In this document: piece by piece, positions 25,999 to 35,085 of the stretch
How positions within the stretch are numbered: the stretch's first letter is position 1
How the letters are laid out: each line of letters begins with the position of its first letter
Origin: CAYGAG01 sp964347765
GTDB lineage: Archaea > Thermoproteota > Bathyarchaeia > Bathyarchaeales > Bathycorpusculaceae
Assembly: GCA_964347765.1 (NCBI GenBank)
Contig: CAYGAG010000001.1
Location: 40,918-104,917, forward strand
Length of the DNA: 64,000 nucleotides
Direction of reading: 5' to 3'
Program-made: the position numbers and the translations under genes
The notes under the pieces: model-generated
What the model saw: only the letters and a program-made list of their open reading frames with translations
What the model was told of the DNA's origin: nothing
Databases searched by the model: none

Positions 25999-26679
25999 AT
26001 GTCAGATATCGAAGATGAAATACCAGAAGAAAAAGAAGAAGAGACCTCAGAAATACCGGATGAAGAGGAGCTTCTACTGCCTAGGGACACTCTTCTCTCT
26101 GCCGGAACACACATTGGAACCAGAATGAAAACAAGCAACATGGAGCAATTCATCTATCGTGTCAGACCGGACGGTCTCTTTGTCCTAGATGTCAAGAAGA
26201 CGGATGAGCGAATAAGGACAGCTGCGAGATTCCTGGCAAGGTTTGATGCTTTAAAAATCTCTACTGTGGCGGCGAGACTTTATGCACAGGAACCTGTCAG
26301 TAAGTTCTGTGAATTAACTCGGGCCGTTCCAATCGTTGGCCGTTTTATTCCAGGACTTCTGTCGAATCCTCTGTATCATGATCGAATCGAACCAGATGTC
26401 TTGATAGTGTCTGATCCAAGGGCAGACTCACAGGCAGTTAAGGAAGCATCCTCTATAGGTATCCCCATAGTAGCCCTATGCAGTACAGACAATGACTTTT
26501 CAAGTGTGGATTTTGTAATTCCTACAAATAATAAGGGTAGAAGAGCCTTGGCCATCGTGTTTTGGCTTCTAACAAGACAACTTCTGCGGGAAAGAGGTGA
26601 ACTTGAACCGGACGAAAATCTATCGTTAACTATTGAGGATTTCGAAGCAAAGATCTTAAGAGAAGAGGAGAGAAGCTGA
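25999..26679 (+). CDS. rps2: Ribosomal protein uS2
   Basis: 226 residues with an acidic N-terminal extension of about 30 residues. LLSAGTHIGTRMKTSNMEQF, GRFIPGLLSNPLYH, PDVLIVSDPRADSQAVKEAS and IPIVALCSTDNDFSSVDFVI are uS2 signatures. It belongs to the operon running on into MEMO and mevalonate kinase. Confidence 0.96.
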   Translation: MSDIEDEIPEEKEEETSEIPDEEELLLPRDTLLSAGTHIGTRMKTSNMEQFIYRVRPDGLFVLDVKKTDERIRTAARFLARFDALKISTVAARLYAQEPVSKFCELTRAVPIVGRFIPGLLSNPLYHDRIEPDVLIVSDPRADSQAVKEASSIGIPIVALCSTDNDFSSVDFVIPTNNKGRRALAIVFWLLTRQLLRERGELEPDENLSLTIEDFEAKILREEERS

Positions 26680-26682
26680 CGG

Positions 26683-27537
26683 ATGGCGAAGATTCGGCGT
26701 CCATGTCAAGCTGGAGCCTTTTATGCAGGAACAGCCGAGTCGCTGAAGAAACAGATAGAAGAGTGCTTCCTTGATAAACTAGGACCAGGAAAGATTCCTG
26801 AAGTCGCGGAGAAAGGCCCCAGACAAATAACTGGTTTGATCTGCCCTCATGCAGGATACATGTTTTCAGGTCCTGTAGCTGCTCACTCTTATTTTGAACT
26901 GGCTTTAGATGGCAAGCCAGATGTGTTTTTCATTCTGGGTCCCAACCACACTGGGTATGGTAGTGGCCTAGCTGTTATGGAAGAAGGCCTTTGGCACACG
27001 CCTCTTGGAGATGTTCAGGTTGATAGCAAATTGGCAAGTCAGATTGTGCAGGAATCAAACATTGTGGATATCGATGATTCTGCCCATCGGTTTGAGCACT
27101 CCATCGAGGTTCAGCTTCCATTTCTACAATACCTCTTCAACTCAGCATTTAAAATTGTGCCGATTAGCTTCTTGATGCAGGATTTGTCTTCAGCTAGGGA
27201 GATTGGAGAGGCTATAGCCGGAGTGTTGGCGGGGAAGAACGGCGTGATTATAGCCTCTTCGGATATGACGCACTATGAACCTCAGGAAAGGGCTCAAAGA
27301 AAGGACAAAAAAGCCTTGGAAGCAGTTATTGAGATGGATGAAGTCAAGTTTTACTCAGTTATGGAGACTGAACGTGTCACGGCATGTGGCTCCGGTCCCA
27401 TGGCCAGTCTTTTAACGGCGTCCAAAAAGTTGGGGGCAAAAGAAGCGAAATTATTATGTTATAAGACAAGTGGAGACGTTAGTGGTAACTACTCAAGCGT
27501 AGTTGGCTACGCTGCAGTGCGTATTGCAAGACAGTGA
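26683..27537 (+). CDS. MEMO1-family protein
   Basis: 284 residues. RRPCQAGAFYAGTAESLKKQ, CPHAGYMFSGPVAAHSY, FILGPNHTGYGSGLAVMEEG, RFEHSIEVQLPFLQYLF and IASSDMTHYEP give the histidine/cysteine site of the MEMO family, related to extradiol dioxygenases. The biochemical role in archaea is unsettled. It is commonly found between uS2 and mevalonate kinase in archaea, as here. Confidence 0.93.
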   Translation: MAKIRRPCQAGAFYAGTAESLKKQIEECFLDKLGPGKIPEVAEKGPRQITGLICPHAGYMFSGPVAAHSYFELALDGKPDVFFILGPNHTGYGSGLAVMEEGLWHTPLGDVQVDSKLASQIVQESNIVDIDDSAHRFEHSIEVQLPFLQYLFNSAFKIVPISFLMQDLSSAREIGEAIAGVLAGKNGVIIASSDMTHYEPQERAQRKDKKALEAVIEMDEVKFYSVMETERVTACGSGPMASLLTASKKLGAKEAKLLCYKTSGDVSGNYSSVVGYAAVRIARQ

Positions 27538-27542
27538 GACAA

Positions 27543-28526
27543 ATGGGAGTTATTGCGTCGGCTCCCGCAAAAGTAATACTCTTCGGGGAACACTTTGTAG
27601 TCCATGGTGAACCCGCGATTGTTATGGCAATAGATGAAAGGGTTTATGCCGAAACAGATCATCGCGACGACAAACGGATATACATGTGTTCAAAAAACCT
27701 AAGCCTATCTGGATACTTCGAAGATGATGTTTTCCATGCTGGACAAGGCAATGTGAGGGAAGCAAGATTGAAATTCGCCCCCTTGAAACTCGCCATTGAT
27801 AAAGTTTTCGAGAAACATGGAGAAGATGTTGGTCTGGACATTGAGATCACGTCAGCAGTTCCTGTAGCTGCAGGGTTGGGATCTTCTGCAGCTGTGGTAG
27901 CTGCTGTCATAGCGTCGGCAAGTGCCTTGCTGAATGTAGAAATGTCGAGAGAAACTGTGTTCCGTCTATCCTATGAAGCCGAGAAAATCGTGCATGGCAC
28001 CCCTTCAGGAGTAGATCCCGCAATCTCAACTTTTGGAGGAACCCTTCTTTTTCAGATGGATACTGGTTTCAAACCACTTGATGTTAAGGTTGATGTACCT
28101 CTTGTTATTGGTTACACTGGTGTAAAAAGATCTACGCGTGTTCAAGTCACGAAAGTCCGAGACATGAAGTGTAAGTATCCTCGAGTGATTGAACCCATGA
28201 TGAGAGCTGCTCGTGAATTGGTCTTAATGGCCATTGATGCCCTGAAGAATGGAGACCTCTTGACCCTTGGGGAACTGATGAACATCAACCATGCCTTGCT
28301 TTATGGATTAGGGGTCTCTGATGAATCATTGGAGTGGCTCGTAAATGCAGCAAGGAAATCTGGTGCTTTAGGGGCAAAGCTAACCGGTGCAGGCGGAGGA
28401 GGGTGCATGGTAGCGCTTGCAAGAAGCGAGAGACTTCAGCAAGTTCAAGAAGCTATCAGAAGTGCGGGTGGAAGCCCATTAATAGCAAGAAAGACGGATG
28501 AAGGTGTGAAGGTTGAGGAAACATGA
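27543..28526 (+). CDS. mvk: Mevalonate kinase (GHMP family)
   Basis: About 327 residues. ASAPAKVILFGEHFVVHGEP (motif 1), VPVAAGLGSSAAVVAAV (ATP loop), HGTPSGVDPAISTFGGTLLF and KLTGAGGGGCMVALA are the GHMP motifs in mevalonate kinase form. It makes 5-phosphomevalonate for archaeal lipid isoprenoids. An overlapping GTG at 27534 (GTGA with the previous stop) is an alternative start. ipk and fni follow in overlap. Confidence 0.94.
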   Translation: MGVIASAPAKVILFGEHFVVHGEPAIVMAIDERVYAETDHRDDKRIYMCSKNLSLSGYFEDDVFHAGQGNVREARLKFAPLKLAIDKVFEKHGEDVGLDIEITSAVPVAAGLGSSAAVVAAVIASASALLNVEMSRETVFRLSYEAEKIVHGTPSGVDPAISTFGGTLLFQMDTGFKPLDVKVDVPLVIGYTGVKRSTRVQVTKVRDMKCKYPRVIEPMMRAARELVLMAIDALKNGDLLTLGELMNINHALLYGLGVSDESLEWLVNAARKSGALGAKLTGAGGGGCMVALARSERLQQVQEAIRSAGGSPLIARKTDEGVKVEET

Positions 28527-29325
28527 ACTCATAATTTTGAAGATTGGTGGATCCGTCATCACTGAAAAGAGTGAAGAGCTCAAAGTGCGGATGGGCAACA
28601 TAAGCCGTCTGGCAAAGGAGATAAAGGACGCGAATATTGAAAACCTTATAGTTATTCATGGAGGAGGAAGTTTCGGACATCCGATCGCCCAAAGGCATGG
28701 AATAAAGGAAGGGTTCAAAGAGGAAGCGCAAAAGATCGGTTTTTCAGAAACCCATCATGTAATGACGGTTCTAAATGGGCTCTTCATGGACTCACTAGTA
28801 TGGCATGGCATACCCGCTGTAACCATTACACCTTCCTCGTGTATAATAACGAAGAATGGAATAATCCACACTTTTGAAAGGGGGCCTTTAGAGAGACTGT
28901 TGGAACTATGTTTCATCCCCGTTCTCTATGGAGATGCAGTCTTGGATTCCGAATTAGGTTTCACGATTCTGTCTGGAGATCAACTCGTATCGGCGTTGTC
29001 CAAAGAATTCGGCGCAGATCGCATTATAATGGGAGTTGACGTGGACGGGCTATATGAAGAAGATCCAAAGCTAAACAAATCTGCGAAGAGGTTCACGCAT
29101 CTTACACTGAAAGAACTCAGAAACCTTCAAGCCAAACTTGGCAAGGAATCAGTGAGTGACGTTACAGGCGGAATGTTCGGAAAGACGCAAGAACTCTTAC
29201 CTGCCATAGAAAGGGGCGTCCCTGTAACTATTGTGAATGCCACAGAGCCAGATCGCATCTACAAGACTCTTAAAAAGAAGAAGGTCAAAAGTACATTGAT
29301 AAGGAAGGAGTTCCACGTTGGTTGA
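28513..29325 (+). CDS. ipk: Isopentenyl phosphate kinase
   Basis: 270 residues, amino acid kinase fold. IILKIGGSVITEK at the start, VIHGGGSFGHPIAQRHGI with the diagnostic histidine of IPK, LYGDAVLDSELGFTILSGDQ and DVTGGMFGKTQELLP. It phosphorylates isopentenyl phosphate to IPP in the archaeal mevalonate route. The TTG start at 28513, preceded by AAGGTGTGAAGG, overlaps mvk by 14 bases. Confidence 0.94.
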   Translation: MRKHELIILKIGGSVITEKSEELKVRMGNISRLAKEIKDANIENLIVIHGGGSFGHPIAQRHGIKEGFKEEAQKIGFSETHHVMTVLNGLFMDSLVWHGIPAVTITPSSCIITKNGIIHTFERGPLERLLELCFIPVLYGDAVLDSELGFTILSGDQLVSALSKEFGADRIIMGVDVDGLYEEDPKLNKSAKRFTHLTLKELRNLQAKLGKESVSDVTGGMFGKTQELLPAIERGVPVTIVNATEPDRIYKTLKKKKVKSTLIRKEFHVG

Positions 29326-30427
29326 GGAAACGAGAAGACGAAAGGTCGAACATCTAAGAATCTCTCTAGACAAAGATGTTCAAGCGAGAAAGATCAAGAC
29401 AGGCTTTGAAGATATTCATCTCATTCACAGAGCTCTGCCAGAGGTGGATAGACGAAGAATAGATATGTCAACCACCGTGTTCGGACACAAATTCGAAGCC
29501 CCGCTGATCGTGGGCGCTATAACCGGTGGCACAAGACAAGCCACAAGAATAAACGCCACAATAGGCGAAGCCGTGGAAGAACTCGGATTAGGGATGGGAG
29601 TTGGAAGCCAACGGGCGGCGATTGAAAACAAGAAACTAGAGAAAACTTTTGCAGTAGTCAGGAAGAAGGCTCCAAATGCCTTCATCATCGCAAACCTAGG
29701 AGGCGTTCAACTCGTCAACGGATACGGCTTGAAGGAGGTTAGAAGGGCTATAGACATGATTGACGCAGATGCCATTGCAATACACCTAAATCCTCTGCAA
29801 GAAGCTGTTCAACCTGAAGGACAGACAAACTTCCAAGGAATCCTCAGAATGATAAGTGAGATCACCGGTGAGTTGGATAAGCCCCTGATAATAAAGGAAA
29901 CTGGTGCTGGCATCGTTGCCGAAGAGGCGAAGAAACTTGCAGAAGCAGGAGTGGCAGGAATAGACGTGAGCGGTGTAGGTGGCACGAGTTGGGCTGCGGT
30001 TGAGTATTATCGCGCAGAGGAGCATGGAAACAATTCCCAACGCCGACTAGGCGATATTTTCTGGGATTGGGGCGTCCCTACAGCCCTAAGCCTGGTTGAA
30101 GTCTCACAAACCGTAGATGTTCCGTTAATCGCCTCAGGTGGACTACGCACCGGAGTGGAAATGACTAAGGCCTTAGCCTTGGGCGCTAATTTGTCAAGTC
30201 TTTCCCAACCAGTATTGATAGCCGCGACTAAAGGATTAGAGGAGACTAAAAATCTGCTCTTGCTTTTAGTGGATGAGCTTAGAAACACTAGGTTCCTTGT
30301 CGGGGCTCCTTCCATTCAAGCCTTGTACAGATGTCCCCTTGTGATCACGGGCGAGACTGCAGAATGGCTCATGATTAGAGGGTTTGATGTAGAAACGTAT
30401 GCTCAAAGAGTAAGAAATAAGATCTGA
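29318..30427 (+). CDS. fni: Isopentenyl-diphosphate delta-isomerase, type II
   Basis: 369 residues, FMN-dependent TIM barrel. RRKVEHLRISLDKDVQARK, APLIVGAITGGTRQATRIN, LGMGVGSQRAAIENKKLEKT, AIHLNPLQEAVQPEGQTNFQ and VSGVGGTSWAAVEYYRAEE are type II IDI motifs. It interconverts IPP and DMAPP. TTG start after AAGGAAGGAG, overlapping ipk by eight bases. It ends the rightward operon. Confidence 0.95.
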   Translation: MVEETRRRKVEHLRISLDKDVQARKIKTGFEDIHLIHRALPEVDRRRIDMSTTVFGHKFEAPLIVGAITGGTRQATRINATIGEAVEELGLGMGVGSQRAAIENKKLEKTFAVVRKKAPNAFIIANLGGVQLVNGYGLKEVRRAIDMIDADAIAIHLNPLQEAVQPEGQTNFQGILRMISEITGELDKPLIIKETGAGIVAEEAKKLAEAGVAGIDVSGVGGTSWAAVEYYRAEEHGNNSQRRLGDIFWDWGVPTALSLVEVSQTVDVPLIASGGLRTGVEMTKALALGANLSSLSQPVLIAATKGLEETKNLLLLLVDELRNTRFLVGAPSIQALYRCPLVITGETAEWLMIRGFDVETYAQRVRNKI

Positions 30428-30504
30428 AAGACTCTTTGAAGCAACTAGGCGCGCTCATTTCGGTGAGACTTGGGAAACAACCTTTCTCAATGATCTGAAT
30501 GTTG

Positions 30505-31542
30505 CTAACGATCCCTTTCCACAACAAAGCTCATGCACGTCCTGATGGCCCTTTTCGCAAAAGAGTCTTCTAAGTCCCTTGTCTTCTCATCAAATGTACT
30601 CCTGGCTTCAGCTGCAAATTCTAAGGACTTATGATGAGCATACTCTATGGATTTATATCTGTTCATCAAGTCCATGACATAGTTTCTCTCTTCATCCGTC
30701 TTCTCTTTCCTCTTTTTCACATATATCTCCACTACTCTCTTCTTCTCCTTTTTCGTACAGTTCTTAAGCAGATTGATCAATATCAGCGTTCTCTTTCCCT
30801 CTAAAATATCCCCGCCAATCTCTTTTCCATATCTGTCTCGGTCTGCTGTTAGATTCAGCACATCATCATGTATCATGAAAGCTCTTCCAAAAGGAATTCC
30901 CCATTTTCTTATGGAACCAAATTGTTCGTCTGATGTGCCTGCCACAAGTGCTCCCATTTGCAAGGGACCATATATTGTATAAGCTCCTGCCTTTGCATCA
31001 ACCATTCTATAGTATTCCTGCTCAGCTATGTCAACTTTCCTATGAACTATCCAGCTTATGTCAAGATACTGTCCCTCGCACGTACGAATCAACAGGTCAC
31101 ACATGAAATCGCAGATCTTGACCGTCTTCTCATAACCTAAAATTTCATTGTTGTCCATCAACATCTTCCACATTATCACATGCAAGGCATCACCAACGTT
31201 CAGTGCGAGCTCAGTTCCATGCAGTTTATGGAGACTAGGTTTACCTCTTCTTTCTTCAGAATCATCCTCTATGTCGTCATGAATAAGGATCCAGTCTTCA
31301 GATGTCTGCATAGCAGCAGCTGTCAATAAGGCCTCCTCTTCATTTCCTCCAAACATCTCATTAGAAAGCAAAACCAAAACTGGTCTCAGATATTTGCCTT
31401 GTCTATCAGGATAGTCTCTGAGAATTCTATAGTGATTTTTTGGATATCTATCTGGCAGATATTCGCAAATCTTCCTATAAATCCTAGGCTTTCTCTCTTC
31501 CAAAACCTTCAGAAAATCTATACTCCTCACATCCGGATACAA
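30505..31542 (-). CDS. Polyprenyl (probably geranylgeranyl/farnesyl) diphosphate synthase
   Basis: 345 residues. The first aspartate-rich motif is LIHDDIEDDSEERRGKPSLH and the second is FMIHDDVLNLTADRDRYGKE, with DDxxN rather than DDxxD, followed by GGDILEGKRTLILIN. It condenses IPP onto allylic diphosphates and would consume the product of the adjacent, convergent mvk-ipk-fni operon to make archaeal lipid chains. Chain length cannot be read safely. The start is uncertain: TTG 31542 or GTG 31530, the latter fitting a TATA-like TCGTTAATATG at 31550-31560 as leaderless. Confidence 0.9.
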   Translation of the reverse strand: MYPDVRSIDFLKVLEERKPRIYRKICEYLPDRYPKNHYRILRDYPDRQGKYLRPVLVLLSNEMFGGNEEEALLTAAAMQTSEDWILIHDDIEDDSEERRGKPSLHKLHGTELALNVGDALHVIMWKMLMDNNEILGYEKTVKICDFMCDLLIRTCEGQYLDISWIVHRKVDIAEQEYYRMVDAKAGAYTIYGPLQMGALVAGTSDEQFGSIRKWGIPFGRAFMIHDDVLNLTADRDRYGKEIGGDILEGKRTLILINLLKNCTKKEKKRVVEIYVKKRKEKTDEERNYVMDLMNRYKSIEYAHHKSLEFAAEARSTFDEKTRDLEDSFAKRAIRTCMSFVVERDR

Positions 31543-31687
31543 GTCTCACATATTAACGAGTCTACAGATATTTCTAGCTTTTCTTCGCCTTAGGGAAGAA
31601 CTCTTGTTTATGGCTCAACAAGAACCTGACAGCAAGAAAAGATTAAAATTCTCATGTGATTGTTGATCTGACGGAACTACAAGCTTC

Positions 31688-33457
31688 ATGAGTGTCGATC
31701 ACTTGAATTTTAGAGAAGATGCGGAGTTAAAAGAACTCATTCGAAAACTCGTACTCCTAAACGCTGTCAGGCATGATGGCGAAGCCTTGGCTGGGCCTGT
31801 TCTAGGAAAGATCCTGGCAGAAAAACCAGAACTGAGACCTAAAGCTAAGGAGATCATGATCTTCGTAGAGGAACTTGTTAGCGAAGTCAGTGGTATTTCA
31901 TTAAGCGAGCAAGAACATATTGTGAAAGACAAATGGCCTGAACTTCTCGCAAAGAAGGAGATCGAAGAGGAGAAGGGCCTTCCATCCTTGCCGAACGTTG
32001 AAAAATACGCCAAGGTTATCACACGTTTTTCTCCCAATCCTGACTGCGTCTTGCATTTGGGTTCGGCAAGAGCCATAGTCTTGTGCCACGAATACGCACG
32101 CAGATACAAGGGTAAATTCCTCCTTCGTTTTGAGGACACAGATCCGAAAAAGAAGAGACCCATCCTAGAATTTTACGACCACATACGGAAAGATCTGGAA
32201 TGGTTAGAGTGCAGACCCGACGAAGAATACATCCAAAGTGATAGAATCCGTCTTTACTACAAGTATGCTGAGAAACTGATAGAGAATGGTAACGCCTACG
32301 TCTGCACATGCGACCGAGAACGATTCCGAGAAACCGTGTCAGCGTGCGAATCATGCGAATGCCGCGACTTGGCTGTTGAAGAACATCTTGACAGGTGGAC
32401 GCGTATGCTCGATGGCAAGTACATGGAAGGAGAAGCGGTCGTGCGTGTGAAAACCGACTTGAACCATCCCAATCCTGCGGTTCGAGACTGGCCTGCACTA
32501 AGAATCATAGATCCAAACAACCATCCCCATCCTCGAACAGGATTTGAATATCGTGTGTGGCCTCTCTACAATTTCGCCTGTGGTATAGATGATCATCTAT
32601 TGGGCGTCACGCATATAATTCGGGGAAAGGAACATCTGACGAATATGGTTCGCCAAATATATCTATACAGACATCTAGGCTGGCAGTATCCTGAAGCAAT
32701 ACATTATGGAAGGCTGAAGATTGCAGGAGCTTCTTTGAGCAAATCGAAAATCATCAAAGGAATACAGGAAGGTCTATACAAAAGCTGGGATGATCCTCGT
32801 CTTGCAACATTTGCTGCCCTGAGAAAACGGGGCATCTTTCCAGAAACAATAAGACAACTGATCATTGATGTCGGTCCTAAAGCATCCGATGTAACATTAA
32901 GTTGGGAAAATTTATATGCCCACAACAGGAAAATCCTTGATCCCCAGGCAAACAGATACTTCTTTGTGGGCAGTCCAATGGAGCTCACCGTTACGCAAAT
33001 CCCTAAAGCATTCACAGCTAAAGTACGACTACATCCAGAATACCCAGAGAGAGGGTTTAGACAATACACTATAAAGCCTAAGGGAGGGGACAATTCCGCG
33101 GCCTTTTGGATTTCAAGGAATGATACACGCATTTTAGGATCGGGAGAAATGATACGTCTCATGGAATTATTCAACATAAAAATCAAGAAGGTGGATGAAC
33201 ATTCTGTGGAAGCATGTTTCGCGAGTACGCGGTATGAAGAGGCGAGAAAAGCTGGGGCATCTCTGATTCACTGGATATCCGTGGAAGCTGATATGCCCTG
33301 CAAGGTCATCATGCCCGATGCATCGATAGCTCAAGGAATTGCTGAAAACAGCTGTAAGGAGCTGAAGCCGGACGATATAGTGCAGTTTGAGAGATTTGGG
33401 TTCGCTAGAGTTGACAAAGTTGATACGACATTGACAGCCTATTATACTCATAGGTGA
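31688..33457 (+). CDS. gltX: Glutamyl-tRNA synthetase, archaeal type
   Basis: 589 residues. The class I HIGH-like motif is FSPNPDCVLHLGSARA, and the KMSKS-like motif is AGASLSKSKIIKGIQEG. FLLRFEDTDPKKKRP and YRVWPLYNFACGIDDHLLGV are family segments. A cysteine cluster (CTCDRERFRETVSACESCEC) fits a zinc site. The C-terminal half has the beta-barrel anticodon domain typical of archaeal/eukaryotic GluRS. It would charge tRNA-Glu and, through GatDE, tRNA-Gln. srp19 follows directly. Confidence 0.95.
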   Translation: MSVDHLNFREDAELKELIRKLVLLNAVRHDGEALAGPVLGKILAEKPELRPKAKEIMIFVEELVSEVSGISLSEQEHIVKDKWPELLAKKEIEEEKGLPSLPNVEKYAKVITRFSPNPDCVLHLGSARAIVLCHEYARRYKGKFLLRFEDTDPKKKRPILEFYDHIRKDLEWLECRPDEEYIQSDRIRLYYKYAEKLIENGNAYVCTCDRERFRETVSACESCECRDLAVEEHLDRWTRMLDGKYMEGEAVVRVKTDLNHPNPAVRDWPALRIIDPNNHPHPRTGFEYRVWPLYNFACGIDDHLLGVTHIIRGKEHLTNMVRQIYLYRHLGWQYPEAIHYGRLKIAGASLSKSKIIKGIQEGLYKSWDDPRLATFAALRKRGIFPETIRQLIIDVGPKASDVTLSWENLYAHNRKILDPQANRYFFVGSPMELTVTQIPKAFTAKVRLHPEYPERGFRQYTIKPKGGDNSAAFWISRNDTRILGSGEMIRLMELFNIKIKKVDEHSVEACFASTRYEEARKAGASLIHWISVEADMPCKVIMPDASIAQGIAENSCKELKPDDIVQFERFGFARVDKVDTTLTAYYTHR

Positions 33458-33477
33458 CCGAAGAGGTTTGGTGGGCC

Positions 33478-33777
33478 ATGCGTAGAGAGAACAAGATAAT
33501 CATATGGCCAGTATACTTTGATTCTACAAAAACCAGAAATGGGGGCAGAAGAGCTCCGAAGAGATTAACCATACCATCGCCTAAGCTCTCGGAAGTGAGA
33601 GAAGCCGTGGAAGCACTTGAGATGAAGTACGAATATTTTGAAGACCTTGCGCATCCAAAGATATCACGTTTTAAGACGGGTTTACTGGTGGTTGAGAAGG
33701 AAGAGCCGAAGAATCAGATAATTCGAAAGATTGGCAAACAGTTACCTAGAATTCGGAGCGCGTCTGCGCCAAGGTAG
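33478..33777 (+). CDS. srp19: Signal recognition particle 19 kDa protein
   Basis: 99 residues from ATG 33478; a GTG at 33454 overlapping the gltX stop is the alternative. IIIWPVYFDSTKTRNGGRRA followed by PKRLTIPSPKLSEVREAVEA and HPKISRFKTGLLVVEKE are SRP19 signatures. It clamps the tips of helices 6 and 8 of SRP RNA so that SRP54 can bind. The SRP RNA gene itself was not found in the window. Confidence 0.93.
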   Translation: MRRENKIIIWPVYFDSTKTRNGGRRAPKRLTIPSPKLSEVREAVEALEMKYEYFEDLAHPKISRFKTGLLVVEKEEPKNQIIRKIGKQLPRIRSASAPR

Positions 33778-33914
33778 ATCTACACGAGTGGAAGAAATGC
33801 AAAACTATGCTGCCGTAACAAAATCTGATTCTTCCACTAAATTTCGGACAAAATTGTTATGCCCCAAAAATCCATTTCTGGAGCTGAGAGATATATACGA
33901 GGTTGAGCGAAATC

Positions 33915-34313
33915 TTAGTTTTTCTTTTTCTCGTCTGTCAACACTGCATTTATTGTGCCGTCTTGCCCTGGACGGGATGTGACGCGTGCCAAGCCTCTTG
34001 CAGTGTCGATTGTTGTCCCTTTTGTAATTACACCTCTACGGTCGTAGTCCACATTTGTGGGGTTTCTAGTGACGTGTTTGATCTCTACAGTCTCTGTCTT
34101 GCCAGTTTTTGCGTCCGTAACGCATGCATACTTACCTCTCAGGATTCTGATCTTCTGATTTCCGCCTCTTTTTCTTTCGATCTTTCGCTTAGTCTCGCCC
34201 AAAGTTGTCTCAGCTGGAAAGGAGCCTTCCTCAGCCTTTCTTTTCTTTCTGTAGAGCCTCTTTCTCCCTCCAGAAGCTTTCTTTTTGCGCAAGTTGCCGT
34301 GCCAAACTGACAT
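33915..34313 (-). CDS. rps8e: Ribosomal protein eS8
   Basis: 132 residues. VWHGNLRKKKASGGRKRLYR at the start, with ETTLGETKRKIERKRGGNQK and GVITKGTTIDTARGLARVTS near the end, is archaeal eS8. A TATA-like GTTTATATC (34364-34372, minus strand) suggests its own promoter although scpB lies just upstream. Confidence 0.95.
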   Translation of the reverse strand: MSVWHGNLRKKKASGGRKRLYRKKRKAEEGSFPAETTLGETKRKIERKRGGNQKIRILRGKYACVTDAKTGKTETVEIKHVTRNPTNVDYDRRGVITKGTTIDTARGLARVTSRPGQDGTINAVLTDEKKKN

Positions 34314-34380
34314 TTTCTGTTTCTCTATATCGTTGGTTGACTCACGACTATCATTCCTATTTCAGATATAAACATATCCG

Positions 34381-34998
34381 TTATATTTCAGAATCTTTGC
34401 GATCCGCATTTTCCATCTCTTCCTCGAAGACTTTCTTCAGTTGTCTCTTCATGGCCGGCAGTTCGTGGCTCAGACCGAAGTAGTCAGCAAAGTAATCTGT
34501 TGTTCTCAGAATCGTAGAACGTCCCTTCCTTTCGCCGTATACTAGATCCATCTCTTTCATTAATTTGATATGGCCGTATGCATGGTGACCTCGCATGTTG
34601 GCAACTCTATTTTGGGAGATGGGTTGTCTGTAGGCTATATAGGCAAGCGTCTTCAAGGGTCCTTTTGTAATCAATGGTTTCTTTGCAAGCTTTTGGACTC
34701 GAGGGGTAAACTCAGGTTTTAGCTGTAGGACATATCTTTCGTCTTTCAACTCTAGGATCTCAAGAGCTGTGTTTCTCTTCTCATATTTCTTCATAAGGAT
34801 TCTTGCTAGTCTCTGAGCTTTGCTTTTCGAGCGGGTCTCAAGAACTGAACATATCTTTTTAAGGGTCAACGGTCGGCCCGCAACATACATAGCCGCCTCT
34901 ACAAGAGACAGTTGCTGTCGAAGCTTCTGCTCTGCTTTCTCTTGTTTGAAGGCGTTATCTGAATTTGAGGAATCCTCTTCAGCTGTCTGCAATCTCAA
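34381..34998 (-). CDS. scpB: Chromosome segregation/condensation protein ScpB
   Basis: 205 residues. Two winged helices: LSLVEAAMYVAGRPLTLKKI at about 30-90 and KGPLKTLAYIAYRQPISQNR at about 115-170, with GHHAYGHIKLMKEMDLVYGE. This is ScpB, the kite-type subunit that binds the ScpA kleisin in the SMC complex. TTG start (34998) after TGAGGAGG. It is downstream of smc, scpA and metG on the same strand. Confidence 0.88.
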   Translation of the reverse strand: MRLQTAEEDSSNSDNAFKQEKAEQKLRQQLSLVEAAMYVAGRPLTLKKICSVLETRSKSKAQRLARILMKKYEKRNTALEILELKDERYVLQLKPEFTPRVQKLAKKPLITKGPLKTLAYIAYRQPISQNRVANMRGHHAYGHIKLMKEMDLVYGERKGRSTILRTTDYFADYFGLSHELPAMKRQLKKVFEEEMENADRKDSEI

Positions 34999-35085
34999 AA
35001 TCCTCCTCAGTCAATACATGTTGAATGTCGTTCAGTTTTAAGGCTATTGCAGCCAGCTCAGATATTATCTATCTATCTATCCTGT